Below are positions 1 to 7,738 of a stretch of DNA of 12,781 nt, piece by piece; the first letter of the stretch is position 1; every line of letters begins with the position of its first letter. Both the position numbers and the translations under genes were made by a program. The stretch lies in contig JAISAX010000868.1 of the NCBI GenBank assembly GCA_031266495.1, forward strand, positions 1-12,781, given 5' to 3'. Source of the stretch: Opitutaceae bacterium. GTDB taxonomy: Bacteria > Verrucomicrobiota > Verrucomicrobiae > Opitutales > Opitutaceae. The notes under the pieces were generated by a model. It was given only the letters and a program-made list of their open reading frames with translations, made no database searches and was not told where the DNA came from.

Positions 1-60
1 CCCCCCCCCCCCCCCCCCCCCCGCCCCGCGCGCCGGGCCCCGCCCGCCCCGGGCGGGCGC
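1..60. repeat. C22 homopolymer followed by a GC-only hairpin
   Basis: Bases 1-22 are an unbroken run of C. They are followed by almost pure G/C sequence holding a perfect inverted repeat, CGCCCGCCC at 41-49 and GGGCGGGCG at 51-59, around a single central C. No reading frame here looks like a gene. The hairpin could end transcription from a gene to the left, but there is no T tract. A long homopolymer at the very edge of a sequence is also where assemblies often break, so the exact C count should not be trusted. Confidence 0.7.
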
Positions 61-89
61 CCAATCTGTCGCGTGGCTTGCGCGTGATG

Positions 90-205
90 AATTGTTTGAT
101 ACCACACACTCTAGCAGAAAATTTTTCAGGATTGGCATTGAAAATAATCTTTTTTTTCCGGAAGAAAGGGAAATTTTCCAAAAACCGAAACAGATTTTCA
201 AAAGA
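90..205 (+). promoter_or_regulatory. AT-rich leader of the LacI-type gene with candidate operators
   Basis: This stretch is far richer in A/T than its surroundings and immediately precedes the chosen start of the regulator. It holds several small dyads: CAGAAAATTTTTCAG at 115-129 (two arms with one mismatch pair besides the centre), TTCCGGAA at 156-163, and GGAAATTTTCC at 169-179, which is perfect around its central T. Such dyads are the kind of site a LacI-family protein could use for autoregulation, but the true operator is unknown. No confident -35/-10 pair can be named. Confidence 0.35.
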
Positions 206-1306
206 ATGAAGACGACCCAATCGACCCGGAAGGGCAAGAGGACAGGAAACCGGAGGAACGGACAACCGGAGGAAGAAACGGCGGAGCCGGCGGCGTCCGC
301 GGCATCCGCGGTGTCTGCGGTCAAGATCGAGGAGGTTGCCCGGATCGCCGGCGTCTCCATGGCGACCGTCTCGCGCGTATTCAACCACCATCCGAATATT
401 CGCCCCGAACTCAGGCGGCATGTGCTGGCCGTGGCGCGCGAGCACGGCTACCTGCCGCGCCTCTCCCTCAAGCAAAGGAATGTTGTAATTATCACGCCTT
501 ACAGCCCGGTGTATCCGGCGCACAGTTGCGTGGACATGATCCTGATGGCCCTCACGCAGGAGATGCCGCGACGCGGATTCCGGATCGAGATCCTGCCCGC
601 CGACAATTGCGAGCGGCTTGGCGACATCCGGTTTTGCGCGGCCGTGGCGATCGGGGCGGAACCGGCTTCCTACGCCGACTGGGCGGACCGTTTCCCGGTG
701 CCTCTGGTGATCCTCGACCGCGAGGGCGCGGCCAATCCGCCCCATGTGTATTACATCCGCTCGGACGAGGAGCAGGGCATGGAGCTTGCGATCGGGCATC
801 TTCACGAACGCGGTTGTCGCAGGATCGGTTGCATTATTCACGGCGAGCCTGGCACGGGCAACGCCGCGCAACGTCACGCGGCCATCATCCGCGCGCTGAA
901 ATCCCGGAAACTCCCGTGCGAGGATTCGCTGGTTTTTTTCTCGGGTCCGGGCGACGAGAATTATGTCGAATTGACGGGAAAACTCTTGAAAAGGGGGATC
1001 GACGCCCTGTTTTGTCCGGGGGGGAACGCGGGGATCATCTCGTTGTATTCATTTTCTCTCTACGAACGGAGCGTGCCGGAAGACATCTCGCTGATAGCCT
1101 CGGAGCAGACGTCATTTTCGCGCTACATGGTGCCGCCCCTGACGACGATTTCCCCCGACTACCAGGCAATGGCGGCGGCCACCGCGGATGTGATCGAGGC
1201 GAGGCTGACCGACCGTGACACCCCCGCGCGGACCGTCCTCCCTTACAGGCTGATTGCACGGGAGAGCGTCATTTCCCACCGGAAGGGCCGCCTCCGGGAA
1301 AATTGA
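206..1306 (+). CDS. LacI/GalR-family transcriptional regulator
   Basis: Predicted sugar-responsive DNA-binding repressor or activator of 366 residues. After a charged and Ala/Glu-rich N-terminal tail (residues 1-39), residues 40-85 form the LacI helix-turn-helix and hinge region: VKIEEVARIAGVSMATVSRV, then FNHHPNIRP and a helix ending in HGYLPR. Residues about 92-355 resemble the periplasmic-binding-protein fold that senses the ligand, with the family-typical segments PLVILDRE, GMELAIGHLHERGCRRIGCI and the late PPLTTISPD. I chose the ATG at 206. The frame stays open back to a TTG at 92, but that stretch is AT-rich and reads as leader. There is no Shine-Dalgarno sequence. The roughly 39-residue tail ahead of the helix-turn-helix is longer than usual. 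The adjacent carbohydrate operons suggest it controls them, but no shared operator was identified. Ligand unknown. Confidence 0.9.
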   Translation: MKTTQSTRKGKRTGNRRNGQPEEETAEPAASAASAVSAVKIEEVARIAGVSMATVSRVFNHHPNIRPELRRHVLAVAREHGYLPRLSLKQRNVVIITPYSPVYPAHSCVDMILMALTQEMPRRGFRIEILPADNCERLGDIRFCAAVAIGAEPASYADWADRFPVPLVILDREGAANPPHVYYIRSDEEQGMELAIGHLHERGCRRIGCIIHGEPGTGNAAQRHAAIIRALKSRKLPCEDSLVFFSGPGDENYVELTGKLLKRGIDALFCPGGNAGIISLYSFSLYERSVPEDISLIASEQTSFSRYMVPPLTTISPDYQAMAAATADVIEARLTDRDTPARTVLPYRLIARESVISHRKGRLREN

Positions 1307-1398
1307 GACGCCGAGCCCGATGGCGTTGGTTTTCCCAAGGCGTTGCCGGGATTTTATCGGGAAGGGAAGACGGACATGTTTGAGGAAGGTTTTTGAGG

Positions 1399-1520
1399 GT
1401 TATTTGACTGAAGTTACGCAGGCGGGAGCCGGAGCGGCGGCTTCGCGTTACTTCAGTTATTTGACTGACGTTACGCGGACGCCCGCGCCACAGCGCACCG
1501 TGTAACTTCAGTTATTTGAC
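1399..1520. repeat. Tandem palindromic repeat cluster, GCGTAAC family
   Basis: Three related copies recur with a period of 55-57 bases. Copy 1 is at 1399-1419 (GTTATTTGACTGA then AGTTACGC). Copy 2 is at 1445-1476 (GCGTTACTTCAGT, loop TATTTG, ACTGACGTTACGC), whose arms match at 11 of 13 positions. Copy 3 is at 1500-1520 (GTGTAACTTCAG then TTATTTGAC). The GC-rich bases between copies differ. Read another way, two short elements with inverted ends CTGA-n-GTTACGC and GYGTWAC-n-TCAG sit between three copies of TTATTTGAC. The rightmost copy runs into the minus-strand gene and provides its last two codons and its TAA stop. The same family recurs at 11252-11401. Confidence 0.8.
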
Positions 1521-2531
1521 AGGCTCTGCGAAAGGTCCGGGATCGGTATGCGTCATAAACCTGGTTGTTACTTCGTCCATGGATGGACGGTGGCTGGACA
1601 GATGGTGTGATTCCCAGGTGACGACAAGTTTTGGAGAAGGAATATCGGAGGGTGCAAGCGGAGCGACAAATTCGAGTTCAACATAGGACGTTGAATCGTC
1701 GCCGGGTTTTTCGGTCCAAAAAATTTGTGCCTGTCCGAGAGGAGACCACTCCGCCGGGGGATGCGGATCGGGGGAGAGAAGGCGTTGAATGAACAGAAGA
1801 TCGCCACGCCACCAGCCGATGGCCCGGCTGTTGGCGCCGATTTTGGAAACTCCGCCGCCGGGAGATGCCAGCCAGAGTATGTCAGGAGCTGGTTGCTTCA
1901 ATGAATCCCATGCGAATCCATGCAAGGCGTAGCGCCGCGGTAAATCGGGGGCCGGGGATGCAAGCCGCATCAGGATCGCCTGCGGTAGTGGCATCTGCGT
2001 GACAGACCACGGAACGGGCAGGAGCACAGACGGTGGCGATTTATGGCCGGATGATTCAAAAAAAGAAGAGATGACGGCGCGCGTGCCGGTTTCATCAAGG
2101 GAAATGTCGCGGATGATGCGCAGGCCGGTTTTGGTCCAGACCGGAGATGTCATGCGCACAGAGCAGGGGCCTGTAATGTGCAGTTCGTGCGCAGCCTGAT
2201 TCCACGCAGGCGGAGGATGGAGCCGGCCTTCGGACGTGACAGGCCAGCATTCATCAGGCCAAGGCCAGATCTTGTCCCCACCGACATTATTCCAGGCATC
2301 GGAGGCGGGGGGAGCGGCCTGGCGCGGTTTTTGCCAGAGAAGATTAAAACCGCCGGGCTCGCCGTAGCACATAATGCGACCGAGAGCGGGAGCAATGATG
2401 ATTTTCGTCTTGTCGTTTGATATTCGATACGAACCGGAGGATCCGTGGGAAGAGATGCCGTCCACACCGCGAGCAAGGCCGGGGGGCGGTATCATGATCG
2501 CATAAAAAAGGATGACCAGGCGCAGGATCAT
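1512..2531 (-). CDS. Secreted mutarotase-like protein, DUF4380-type
   Basis: Predicted exported protein of 339 residues. Residues 1-21 look like a signal peptide (MILRLVILFYAIMIPPPGLA). The mature part reads like a beta-sandwich of the galactose-mutarotase type: an N-terminal strand pair with YRISNDKTKIIIAPALGRI, then a Trp-rich loop with VGGDKIWPWPDECWP, then paired strands around GLRIIRDISLDETGTRAVIS. This pattern resembles proteins annotated as DUF4380, which have no established reaction; the assignment is from memory. I chose the ATG at 2531 because it overlaps the TGA of the upstream hydrolase gene as ATGA, a classic translational-coupling junction, and because it starts the signal peptide. 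A TTG 54 bases upstream would add a basic, non-signal extension. The stop codon lies inside a palindromic repeat at 1500-1520, so the C-terminus may have been reshaped by the repeat. A carbohydrate-related role is inferred from context. Confidence 0.7.
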   Translation of the reverse strand: MILRLVILFYAIMIPPPGLARGVDGISSHGSSGSYRISNDKTKIIIAPALGRIMCYGEPGGFNLLWQKPRQAAPPASDAWNNVGGDKIWPWPDECWPVTSEGRLHPPPAWNQAAHELHITGPCSVRMTSPVWTKTGLRIIRDISLDETGTRAVISSFFESSGHKSPPSVLLPVPWSVTQMPLPQAILMRLASPAPDLPRRYALHGFAWDSLKQPAPDILWLASPGGGVSKIGANSRAIGWWRGDLLFIQRLLSPDPHPPAEWSPLGQAQIFWTEKPGDDSTSYVELEFVAPLAPSDIPSPKLVVTWESHHLSSHRPSMDEVTTRFMTHTDPGPFAEPVK

Positions 2532-5500
2532 TGCGCGGCCTGGCGGCTGTCGCCGGAGCCTGGTTTGCGCGCGGCCTGGGCCCAATGTTCTTGCAGGAGG
2601 AAATACAGGCGGGCGTGGCGGTTTTCCTTGAGGCAGGCCCGGGCGTAGTCGGCATAGGGAGTGAATCGGGCAAACTCCCCGGGGTGGTTCGCGCGCAGGG
2701 AATTCACGTTGCGGATGGCGTTCCGGGTGTCGGTTTCGAGCCTGGCCAGCCAGGAGGGCGCAATGCTGGCGGCGCCACTGACGACGCGAGCGGAGGCGTT
2801 GTCATGACTGAAGGTCCGCAACTCGAATGGCTTCAACGCAAGGGGACCAATAAAAGTCCCGTCGTTGAGCCGTAGTTGGATTTCCACGGGTTCGGGAAGG
2901 CGATTGAGCGCATAATAATGGAGGCGACCATCAACGGTTTTCTGGCGAACACGAACCGGATCTTCCAGCCCCGGAATGTCATCGAAGCGGACGGCGGGGA
3001 GTGTTCGATACGCACGGCTGAATTCATCGATTTCGCGTTCCATGCCAAAGGTTCCGATGAGGTATCCGCCTTTGGTGATGCGTTGTGCGTCGAAATTGTT
3101 GAGCGCGGCGACATAGGGTTCGAGGCTGTTGCGTCCCGCCGCGTTGAGAGTGGTGCAACGCCATGGATGTTCGGATACGGGAAGGTCTCGCATGGGGGCG
3201 GTGCGGCCAATGGCATCCTCCCAGTAACGATCATGGATGACGGCTTCGGAATGCGGAGTGGCGTTCATGAACGCGGTGCTTTCGGGAGCGAGGAACACGG
3301 TCCGGTTGCATTCCAGATCGGGGGATTTGTCACCCAGCGAACGGCGCCAGCGGTAGTCGGCGGGAACGAGGGTGTAGGTGAGGGTGATGTTGGCGTCGTT
3401 GGCGTAAAGAGCGGGGTCGATGCCCATCTCGCGCCAGGCGTCGGCGGGGTCGGCGTGGAGGTAATCGGACATGCGGGCATAGTTGGCGCGGGGGGTGAAG
3501 AGGTTGAGGGTGAGTTTGAGGCCAGGGCGGCGGGTGGTGATGGCCTCAGCGAGGCGTTTGTAGTGGTCGTGCAACTGCACACAGCGCCAGTCGATCCATG
3601 CCCGCCATGCCGGGGGATTTGCCCGGAGCCAGCGGCTTGCCCCGGCAAAACGCCGGGGGGAGTCTGGCGCATCGGGAGCGGGCGCCATGTAGCCGGGAAT
3701 CGTAATGCCGGTGCTTCGTTGGAAGCCCCGGAGATTGGCGTCGTTGTAGCCGGATTCGGCGGACCCAAAACCGAACATTTTCACGCGAGCCATAACAAGG
3801 GAGACACCGGTAAAATTGGGCGCATCCCCGTAGCGGTCCACGGCCTCGATGACGATGTCCGTGACGGCTTTTTGCACGCGGGGATCAAGCGGATTGTAGC
3901 CGGGATCGGAGCCGTGGTAGTGGCCATGCCAGAGTCGTCCGTCTGCGCGCATGTTGAACGCGGTTTCCTCCCCGGCGTGGATACGCTTGAGATCCGTGAT
4001 GGCAAAGGGTCTCAGAGACGCGAGCATGTGCATGTGGAAGCCGGCATTGAAGGTCATGCCGCGCGCGGCCAGCCGGCTGGCAAAACGGGCGGGAAAACCG
4101 GGCGGATGTGGACGCGCTCCGCCTATGCCATACGCCTGAAGGGGGGCGACGGTGGATCCGTAAAGGGGACCGTCATACCAGGATACCGGATACAGGAATG
4201 TGTTTTGGGAAAACGACTGCATGTAATCCAGTGTTTTGGTCATCGCGGCTTCAAAGCCGGGAAAATCAGCGGCTTCCCCAAAGCTCTGGTTGAGGACGGG
4301 GTCCTCGTAATAGATGCCGGTTTCACGGGCCGGAACGCTGCCATGGAAGGTGGCGGGAGGCGGGGAAGCGGGGAGCTTTTCAAGCTGGTAAATGCGGATG
4401 GCGGCCACAGCGGCGGGTTTCCCCTGCTCCGCGGTCATGAAGATGAAGGACTGCCGGGTGGAGTGAGGCCAGAAGAGGATCCGTTGCTGTAACATTTTTC
4501 CGGATATGGGGTATTCGTCGCCCGTGAATACGCCGGTCTGGGCCTGGAAATCTTTTTTACCGGCGAGGTCGTGCAGCATCATTTCCATGGTCCGGGCCTT
4601 GTCGTCGGGACAGGAAATGACGGCCACATGAGGTTGGGAGATGGCGCTGCGGGCGATGGGGAATCCGATTGCGAAACGGTCATGCCGATTCGCCCCCGCT
4701 TCGCGGTATTCGCCGATTGGATTCCGGATGATGGTGGTGGGCGCGGATTGTGCAATCGGAGTGGTGGTGGCGGCGTTAATGTCGGCGACGAGTTTTTCCC
4801 GGGAGGCGGTGGCTGCGGAATGCGGTTGCGGGTCGGAGACCGGGTAAACATAAACGGGAATCACGTTGCCGTGCTCGCGGTCCGTTTCGGTGTGCCTGAG
4901 GTTGAGGTGGTAATCGCCGGCGTTGTCGAGCGTCAGCGGGATCTGCAAGAGGATGCGGCTGCGCGGGGGGATGACCTGGTCGGCGAGACGGCCTTCAATG
5001 GTTTTGTTGTCGTTACCAGGTTGCCCGGAGAGGTTGTAATGCAGGTTGGCAAGATGAGCGGGTGTATCCGCGGGGTTGTAATACTCCATCCTGACAAAAC
5101 CGCTCCGTCCGGCGGTGAGGTAGCTTTCAAAGAGACGTGTGCGGGTGGCGAAATTGCCGTTTTTCAGGAACCCGGCGCGAACTTCATCCTCGGTCAGTTC
5201 ACGGTCGTAGATGGTGAGTTCATCGATGGCGGCGTTCCAGGGGTGAAGGCCGAGGGCGTCGGCTGCTCCGATGAAAAAGCGTTCGTAGGGTTTCGGTATC
5301 CATGTGGCGGCGACGGATTGCGTGGCCCATTCGCCGTCAACATAGGCCTGGGTGCCGCGGGTGTTGTCCCATGTGACGACGATGTGGTGCCATTCGCCTT
5401 TTTTCCACGCGCTTCCGCTGTTCATGTAAATGTAGCGGTCACGCGGATCGCGCATGTCGGCACGCATGCCGCGCCCTGGATGAAACCAGAGCCAGAGAGT

Positions 5501-5902
5501 GTTGGTGTCGCGGCCAACGTAGGGGCCGTCTTCCCGGAAAAGCGTATTGCGATCGGAACTACCGGCGGGACCGGTCTCGTCCTGCGGGGCTTGCAGCCAT
5601 ACGGCGAGCGAGCCGCGTTTCTTGTCGATGTTGCCGGTTGAGGGATAGGCGAGAACCTGGCCGGGACCGAAGTGCGCAGCCTGGCCGCGCTTGCCGGGGA
5701 CGAGCGTGGGGAGGTGGTCTTTTAGCGCGGGTTCGATCGCGCCGGTGGTTGCGGTTTGCGCGGTGAAATCGAGGTCGAAATCGAGATGGAAGAGGATTCG
5801 GGGAGCGTCAGGCGCGACGGGAGAGGGTTGCGCGCCGCGGAGACGGGCGCCAGCGGCAGGGAGCAGGAGAGTGACGGCGAGCAGGGAGAAAAGGAGGCGC
5901 AT
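2528..5902 (-). CDS. Large secreted LamG-domain protein with putative TIM-barrel glycoside hydrolase
   Basis: Exported protein of 1124 residues, the largest in the window. Residues 1-24 are a signal peptide (MRLLFSLLAVTLLLPAAGA). Residues about 37-248 form a LamG/concanavalin-like jelly roll, a fold that commonly binds carbohydrate, ending in the signature IDELTIYDRELTEDE. Residues about 255-355 look like an immunoglobulin-type beta domain. Residues about 525-975 look like a hydrolase barrel: MTFNAGFHMHM, YNPLDPRVQKAVTDIVIEAV, then FTGVSLVMARVKMFGFGS and SGYND. The DPRV...VTDIV...GV arrangement recalls family-10-like glycosylhydrolases (COG1649), but I cannot name a GH family or the catalytic acids. 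A small beta domain and a helical tail complete it. I chose the ATG at 5902 because it opens the signal peptide; the frame extends upstream only into arginine- and proline-rich non-coding-like sequence. There is a 41-base gap from the PEP-CTERM gene upstream and a 4-base overlap with the gene downstream. Confidence 0.8.
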   Translation of the reverse strand: MRLLFSLLAVTLLLPAAGARLRGAQPSPVAPDAPRILFHLDFDLDFTAQTATTGAIEPALKDHLPTLVPGKRGQAAHFGPGQVLAYPSTGNIDKKRGSLAVWLQAPQDETGPAGSSDRNTLFREDGPYVGRDTNTLWLWFHPGRGMRADMRDPRDRYIYMNSGSAWKKGEWHHIVVTWDNTRGTQAYVDGEWATQSVAATWIPKPYERFFIGAADALGLHPWNAAIDELTIYDRELTEDEVRAGFLKNGNFATRTRLFESYLTAGRSGFVRMEYYNPADTPAHLANLHYNLSGQPGNDNKTIEGRLADQVIPPRSRILLQIPLTLDNAGDYHLNLRHTETDREHGNVIPVYVYPVSDPQPHSAATASREKLVADINAATTTPIAQSAPTTIIRNPIGEYREAGANRHDRFAIGFPIARSAISQPHVAVISCPDDKARTMEMMLHDLAGKKDFQAQTGVFTGDEYPISGKMLQQRILFWPHSTRQSFIFMTAEQGKPAAVAAIRIYQLEKLPASPPPATFHGSVPARETGIYYEDPVLNQSFGEAADFPGFEAAMTKTLDYMQSFSQNTFLYPVSWYDGPLYGSTVAPLQAYGIGGARPHPPGFPARFASRLAARGMTFNAGFHMHMLASLRPFAITDLKRIHAGEETAFNMRADGRLWHGHYHGSDPGYNPLDPRVQKAVTDIVIEAVDRYGDAPNFTGVSLVMARVKMFGFGSAESGYNDANLRGFQRSTGITIPGYMAPAPDAPDSPRRFAGASRWLRANPPAWRAWIDWRCVQLHDHYKRLAEAITTRRPGLKLTLNLFTPRANYARMSDYLHADPADAWREMGIDPALYANDANITLTYTLVPADYRWRRSLGDKSPDLECNRTVFLAPESTAFMNATPHSEAVIHDRYWEDAIGRTAPMRDLPVSEHPWRCTTLNAAGRNSLEPYVAALNNFDAQRITKGGYLIGTFGMEREIDEFSRAYRTLPAVRFDDIPGLEDPVRVRQKTVDGRLHYYALNRLPEPVEIQLRLNDGTFIGPLALKPFELRTFSHDNASARVVSGAASIAPSWLARLETDTRNAIRNVNSLRANHPGEFARFTPYADYARACLKENRHARLYFLLQEHWAQAARKPGSGDSRQAAQ

Positions 5903-5922
5903 CGTGGGCTTGAGGCGGGGAT

Positions 5923-5937
5923 GGGGGGAGGGGAGGG
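5923..5937 (-). promoter_or_regulatory. C-rich leader tract upstream of the hydrolase gene
   Basis: On the coding strand this reads CCCTCCCCTCCCCCC, ending 20 bases before the ATG at 5902. No Shine-Dalgarno sequence is present. Similar tracts precede three other genes here, at 7722-7735, 9579-9591 and 11410-11424. Function unknown; it could be a translation leader element, a phase-variable homopolymer, or compositional bias. Confidence 0.35.
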
Positions 5938-5943
5938 CGAAAG

Positions 5944-6918
5944 TCAGCGTTGGTGGTGGCGGCGCAGGAGGATGAAGAGAGCAAGCGCGAGAGCGGCGGA
6001 GATGAACGCGCTGGCGGAGGGTTCGGGAACTTGGACCTGGTTGATGAGGAGCTGCGGTTCGGTGAGTTTCGCATCGGAGAGGCGGACTTCGTCGATGGCG
6101 CCATACCACGGGGAACCTCCTCCTTGCGCCGCGCCGATGGAGAGGACGGCGGAAGTGGACGCAATGCTGCCGGTGTGCGCGAGACTGGCCGTCTGCATGG
6201 TGGCGCCGGGTGTGCTCAGGTCTTTCAGATAAATCGTGATGCCGGTTTTGGCGGTGTCGGTAAAATCAGCCGTCACCGCGATGTAGTAGTCTTTTCCCGG
6301 TTCGAGGTAGAGGTTGCTTTGCAGGGTTTGAAGTCCGGTGGCCCACGCGCCTCCTCCGGTGTTGATCTGGAAGAGAACATTTCGTGCGCCGCGCGTGCTG
6401 TTTACACCGGTGACGGCGAGCGCCCAGCTCGCGCCTGATGAGAGGGAAACGCCTTGGCCGGCAATCACCGCGCTGTCGCTTGCGTGAGACCAGGAGAGGT
6501 TGACGAAGGCTTCGAAACTGAAGGCCGATGTCAGGTCGTCGTCGTGGCCGGAGATGTCCGCGCCGAGTTGCCGGTGGTTGAAGCTGAGGGTGTCGCCATT
6601 GCCTTGAATTGCCGAGGTATTGTTTTGGCTGGCAAGGTGGCGGGGAAAGGCCGCGCCGCCGCCGGTTTGCGGCAAGGCAAGGCGATTGGGCAGAGCGGTT
6701 GTCCCCAGTTGATAGAGCGTGATGTTGTTGCCGCTGGAATCCGTGAGCCAGGCAGTGGCGTCGCCTTCGAATCGCCAGTAACCGATGGTGTCGGCATGGA
6801 GTACGGGCGAGATGAGGGTGGCGGCGGCGGCGGCGGCGGCGGCAGCGGCGAGCAGCGCGGCTCCGGGGAGGCCGGTCAGCAGACCGGTGCGGGTGGATCG
6901 GATGGTTGTCATGTGCAT
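5944..6918 (-). CDS. PEP-CTERM surface protein with LamG-like domain
   Basis: Exported protein of 324 residues, predicted to be sorted to the cell envelope by an exosortase. The N-terminus is basic, then hydrophobic with an 11-alanine stretch (residues about 24-33 region) and a likely cleavage after VLHA near residue 42. Residues about 45-295 form a LamG/concanavalin-like domain, beginning IGYWRFEGD and ending with the family signature IDEVRLSDAKLTEPQ. Residues 297-324 are the PEP-CTERM tail: VPEPS, a transmembrane segment (FISAALALALFILL) and a basic RRHHQR end. The start is one of two ATGs two codons apart; no Shine-Dalgarno sequence is visible. It lies 43 bases downstream of the pseudopilin-like gene and 41 bases upstream of the LamG hydrolase gene, so the three are probably cotranscribed. 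It shares its fold type with the hydrolase's N-terminal domain, so both may bind related glycans. No exosortase gene is in the window. Confidence 0.9.
   Translation of the reverse strand: MHMTTIRSTRTGLLTGLPGAALLAAAAAAAAAATLISPVLHADTIGYWRFEGDATAWLTDSSGNNITLYQLGTTALPNRLALPQTGGGAAFPRHLASQNNTSAIQGNGDTLSFNHRQLGADISGHDDDLTSAFSFEAFVNLSWSHASDSAVIAGQGVSLSSGASWALAVTGVNSTRGARNVLFQINTGGGAWATGLQTLQSNLYLEPGKDYYIAVTADFTDTAKTGITIYLKDLSTPGATMQTASLAHTGSIASTSAVLSIGAAQGGGSPWYGAIDEVRLSDAKLTEPQLLINQVQVPEPSASAFISAALALALFILLRRHHQR
6820..6843. repeat. (GGC)8 trinucleotide run inside a signal peptide
   Basis: There are eight perfect GGC units on the plus strand, followed by an imperfect continuation. On the minus strand they encode most of the poly-alanine stretch in the signal peptide of the PEP-CTERM protein. 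Slippage by whole units would lengthen or shorten the hydrophobic core without breaking the frame. Confidence 0.85.
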
Positions 6919-6961
6919 GTTGATGGTGGATTGGGTGGTGGCGGGTGTGCTGTCGGTTTGG

Positions 6962-7696
6962 TCAGGGATTGACTTTCAGGATTTCAGCCCGGATGGCCTG
7001 AAATTCGTTGAGTTGAAAAACGGATACATGGCCATCCGCAAACAGGGCGGGAATTTTTCCGGCTCCGTGGTCGGAGGGGGCGGCTTCGTCTGTATCCGGA
7101 TTCTGGATGTAAGCATCACCGTGGAAATACCAGGCGCCATTGGGCGGCGTGCGGTTTTTGCGGGTCTCGGCGGCGGCAACCATCACGGTGCGCGTGGGCC
7201 GGTTGACTTCGGCGAGAGGGAGAGCGCCTTTGTCGCCTGGACGAATGACGTTGCGGTTGGCTCCGTAGTCGCCGAGCCGGTGGTGCTGGCCGTTTTCAAG
7301 AAAGGGGCTGACCAGTGGAGGACTGACGATGAAGGCTTTGTTGTCGAGGTCGAACCAGCCGCCCCTGACGGGTTGCGGCAGGTGCGAGGCAATTTGCACG
7401 GTCCAGTAGTTGGTGCCGAAGCCGCCGCCCTCTTCGGGCGCTTTGATATCGACGAGTTCGGGGAGCAATTGCCGGTTTTCTCCGGTGTGGGAGAGGATGG
7501 CTTGTCCAATGATGCGGAGATTGGCGATGCCGTGCATCATGCGGGCGGTCTGCCGGACTTTTCCAACGGTGGGAATGATGATGGCGGCGAGGATGCCGAT
7601 GATCGCGATGACGGTGAGCAGCTCGATGAGCGTGAACGCGGCGGAGCTGACACGGGCGACGAGGGCCGGGCGGAGGTTTGAGGCGGGCGAGTACAT
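6962..7696 (-). CDS. Pseudopilin-like protein with prepilin N-terminal methylation domain
   Basis: Type II secretion or type IV pilin-like protein of 244 residues. The leader (residues 1-20, with arginines) is followed by the prepilin peptidase site SSAA^FTLIELLTVIAIIG, with Phe21 as the new N-terminus and the conserved Glu at mature position 5. Alanine replaces the usual glycine at -1. The hydrophobic helix runs to about residue 42, ending IIIPTVGKVRQTARM. The C-terminus carries H210 and, after ten residues, D221-G222 (FADGHVSVF). This resembles the H-X9-DG processing-associated motif of planctomycete and verrucomicrobial pseudopilins, here with one extra residue. It starts 42 bases after the stop of the truncated gene upstream and ends 43 bases before the PEP-CTERM gene. 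Such proteins are often scattered in carbohydrate loci in this lineage; their exact job is unknown, perhaps in secretion or surface display. Confidence 0.9.
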   Translation of the reverse strand: MYSPASNLRPALVARVSSAAFTLIELLTVIAIIGILAAIIIPTVGKVRQTARMMHGIANLRIIGQAILSHTGENRQLLPELVDIKAPEEGGGFGTNYWTVQIASHLPQPVRGGWFDLDNKAFIVSPPLVSPFLENGQHHRLGDYGANRNVIRPGDKGALPLAEVNRPTRTVMVAAAETRKNRTPPNGAWYFHGDAYIQNPDTDEAAPSDHGAGKIPALFADGHVSVFQLNEFQAIRAEILKVNP

Positions 7697-7721
7697 GGTG
7701 TTTTTAATGTGGATACGTCTA

Positions 7722-7735
7722 GGGGGGGGGAGGGG
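7722..7735 (-). promoter_or_regulatory. C-rich leader tract upstream of the pseudopilin-like gene
   Basis: On the coding strand this reads CCCC, T, then nine C. It ends 25 bases before the ATG at 7696, and the bases between are AT-rich (ATTAAAAACACC next to the ATG). It matches the CCCT plus C9 tract before the other pseudopilin-like gene (9579-9591) and the CCCT plus C11 tract at 11410-11424. Confidence 0.4.
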
Positions 7736-7738
7736 ACA

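Noticed and set aside
1254..1505. Small plus-strand frame overlapping the end of the LacI-type gene
   Set aside because: It runs out of the regulator's alternate frame into the repeat cluster, and its product is repeat-derived with no start signal.
1399..1520. CRISPR array
   Set aside because: Only three imperfect palindromic copies with unequal, GC-rich intervals and no cas genes; the symmetry fits REP or MITE-type repeats.
2876..4492. Long open frame on the plus strand (538 codons)
   Set aside because: It lies antisense to the LamG hydrolase gene, has a Gly/Val/Ala-rich composition without domain character, and results from the high GC content of the opposite strand.
4571..5641. Second long plus-strand open frame (356 codons)
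   Set aside because: Also antisense to the hydrolase gene, whose minus-strand reading shows a coherent LamG domain and signal peptide.
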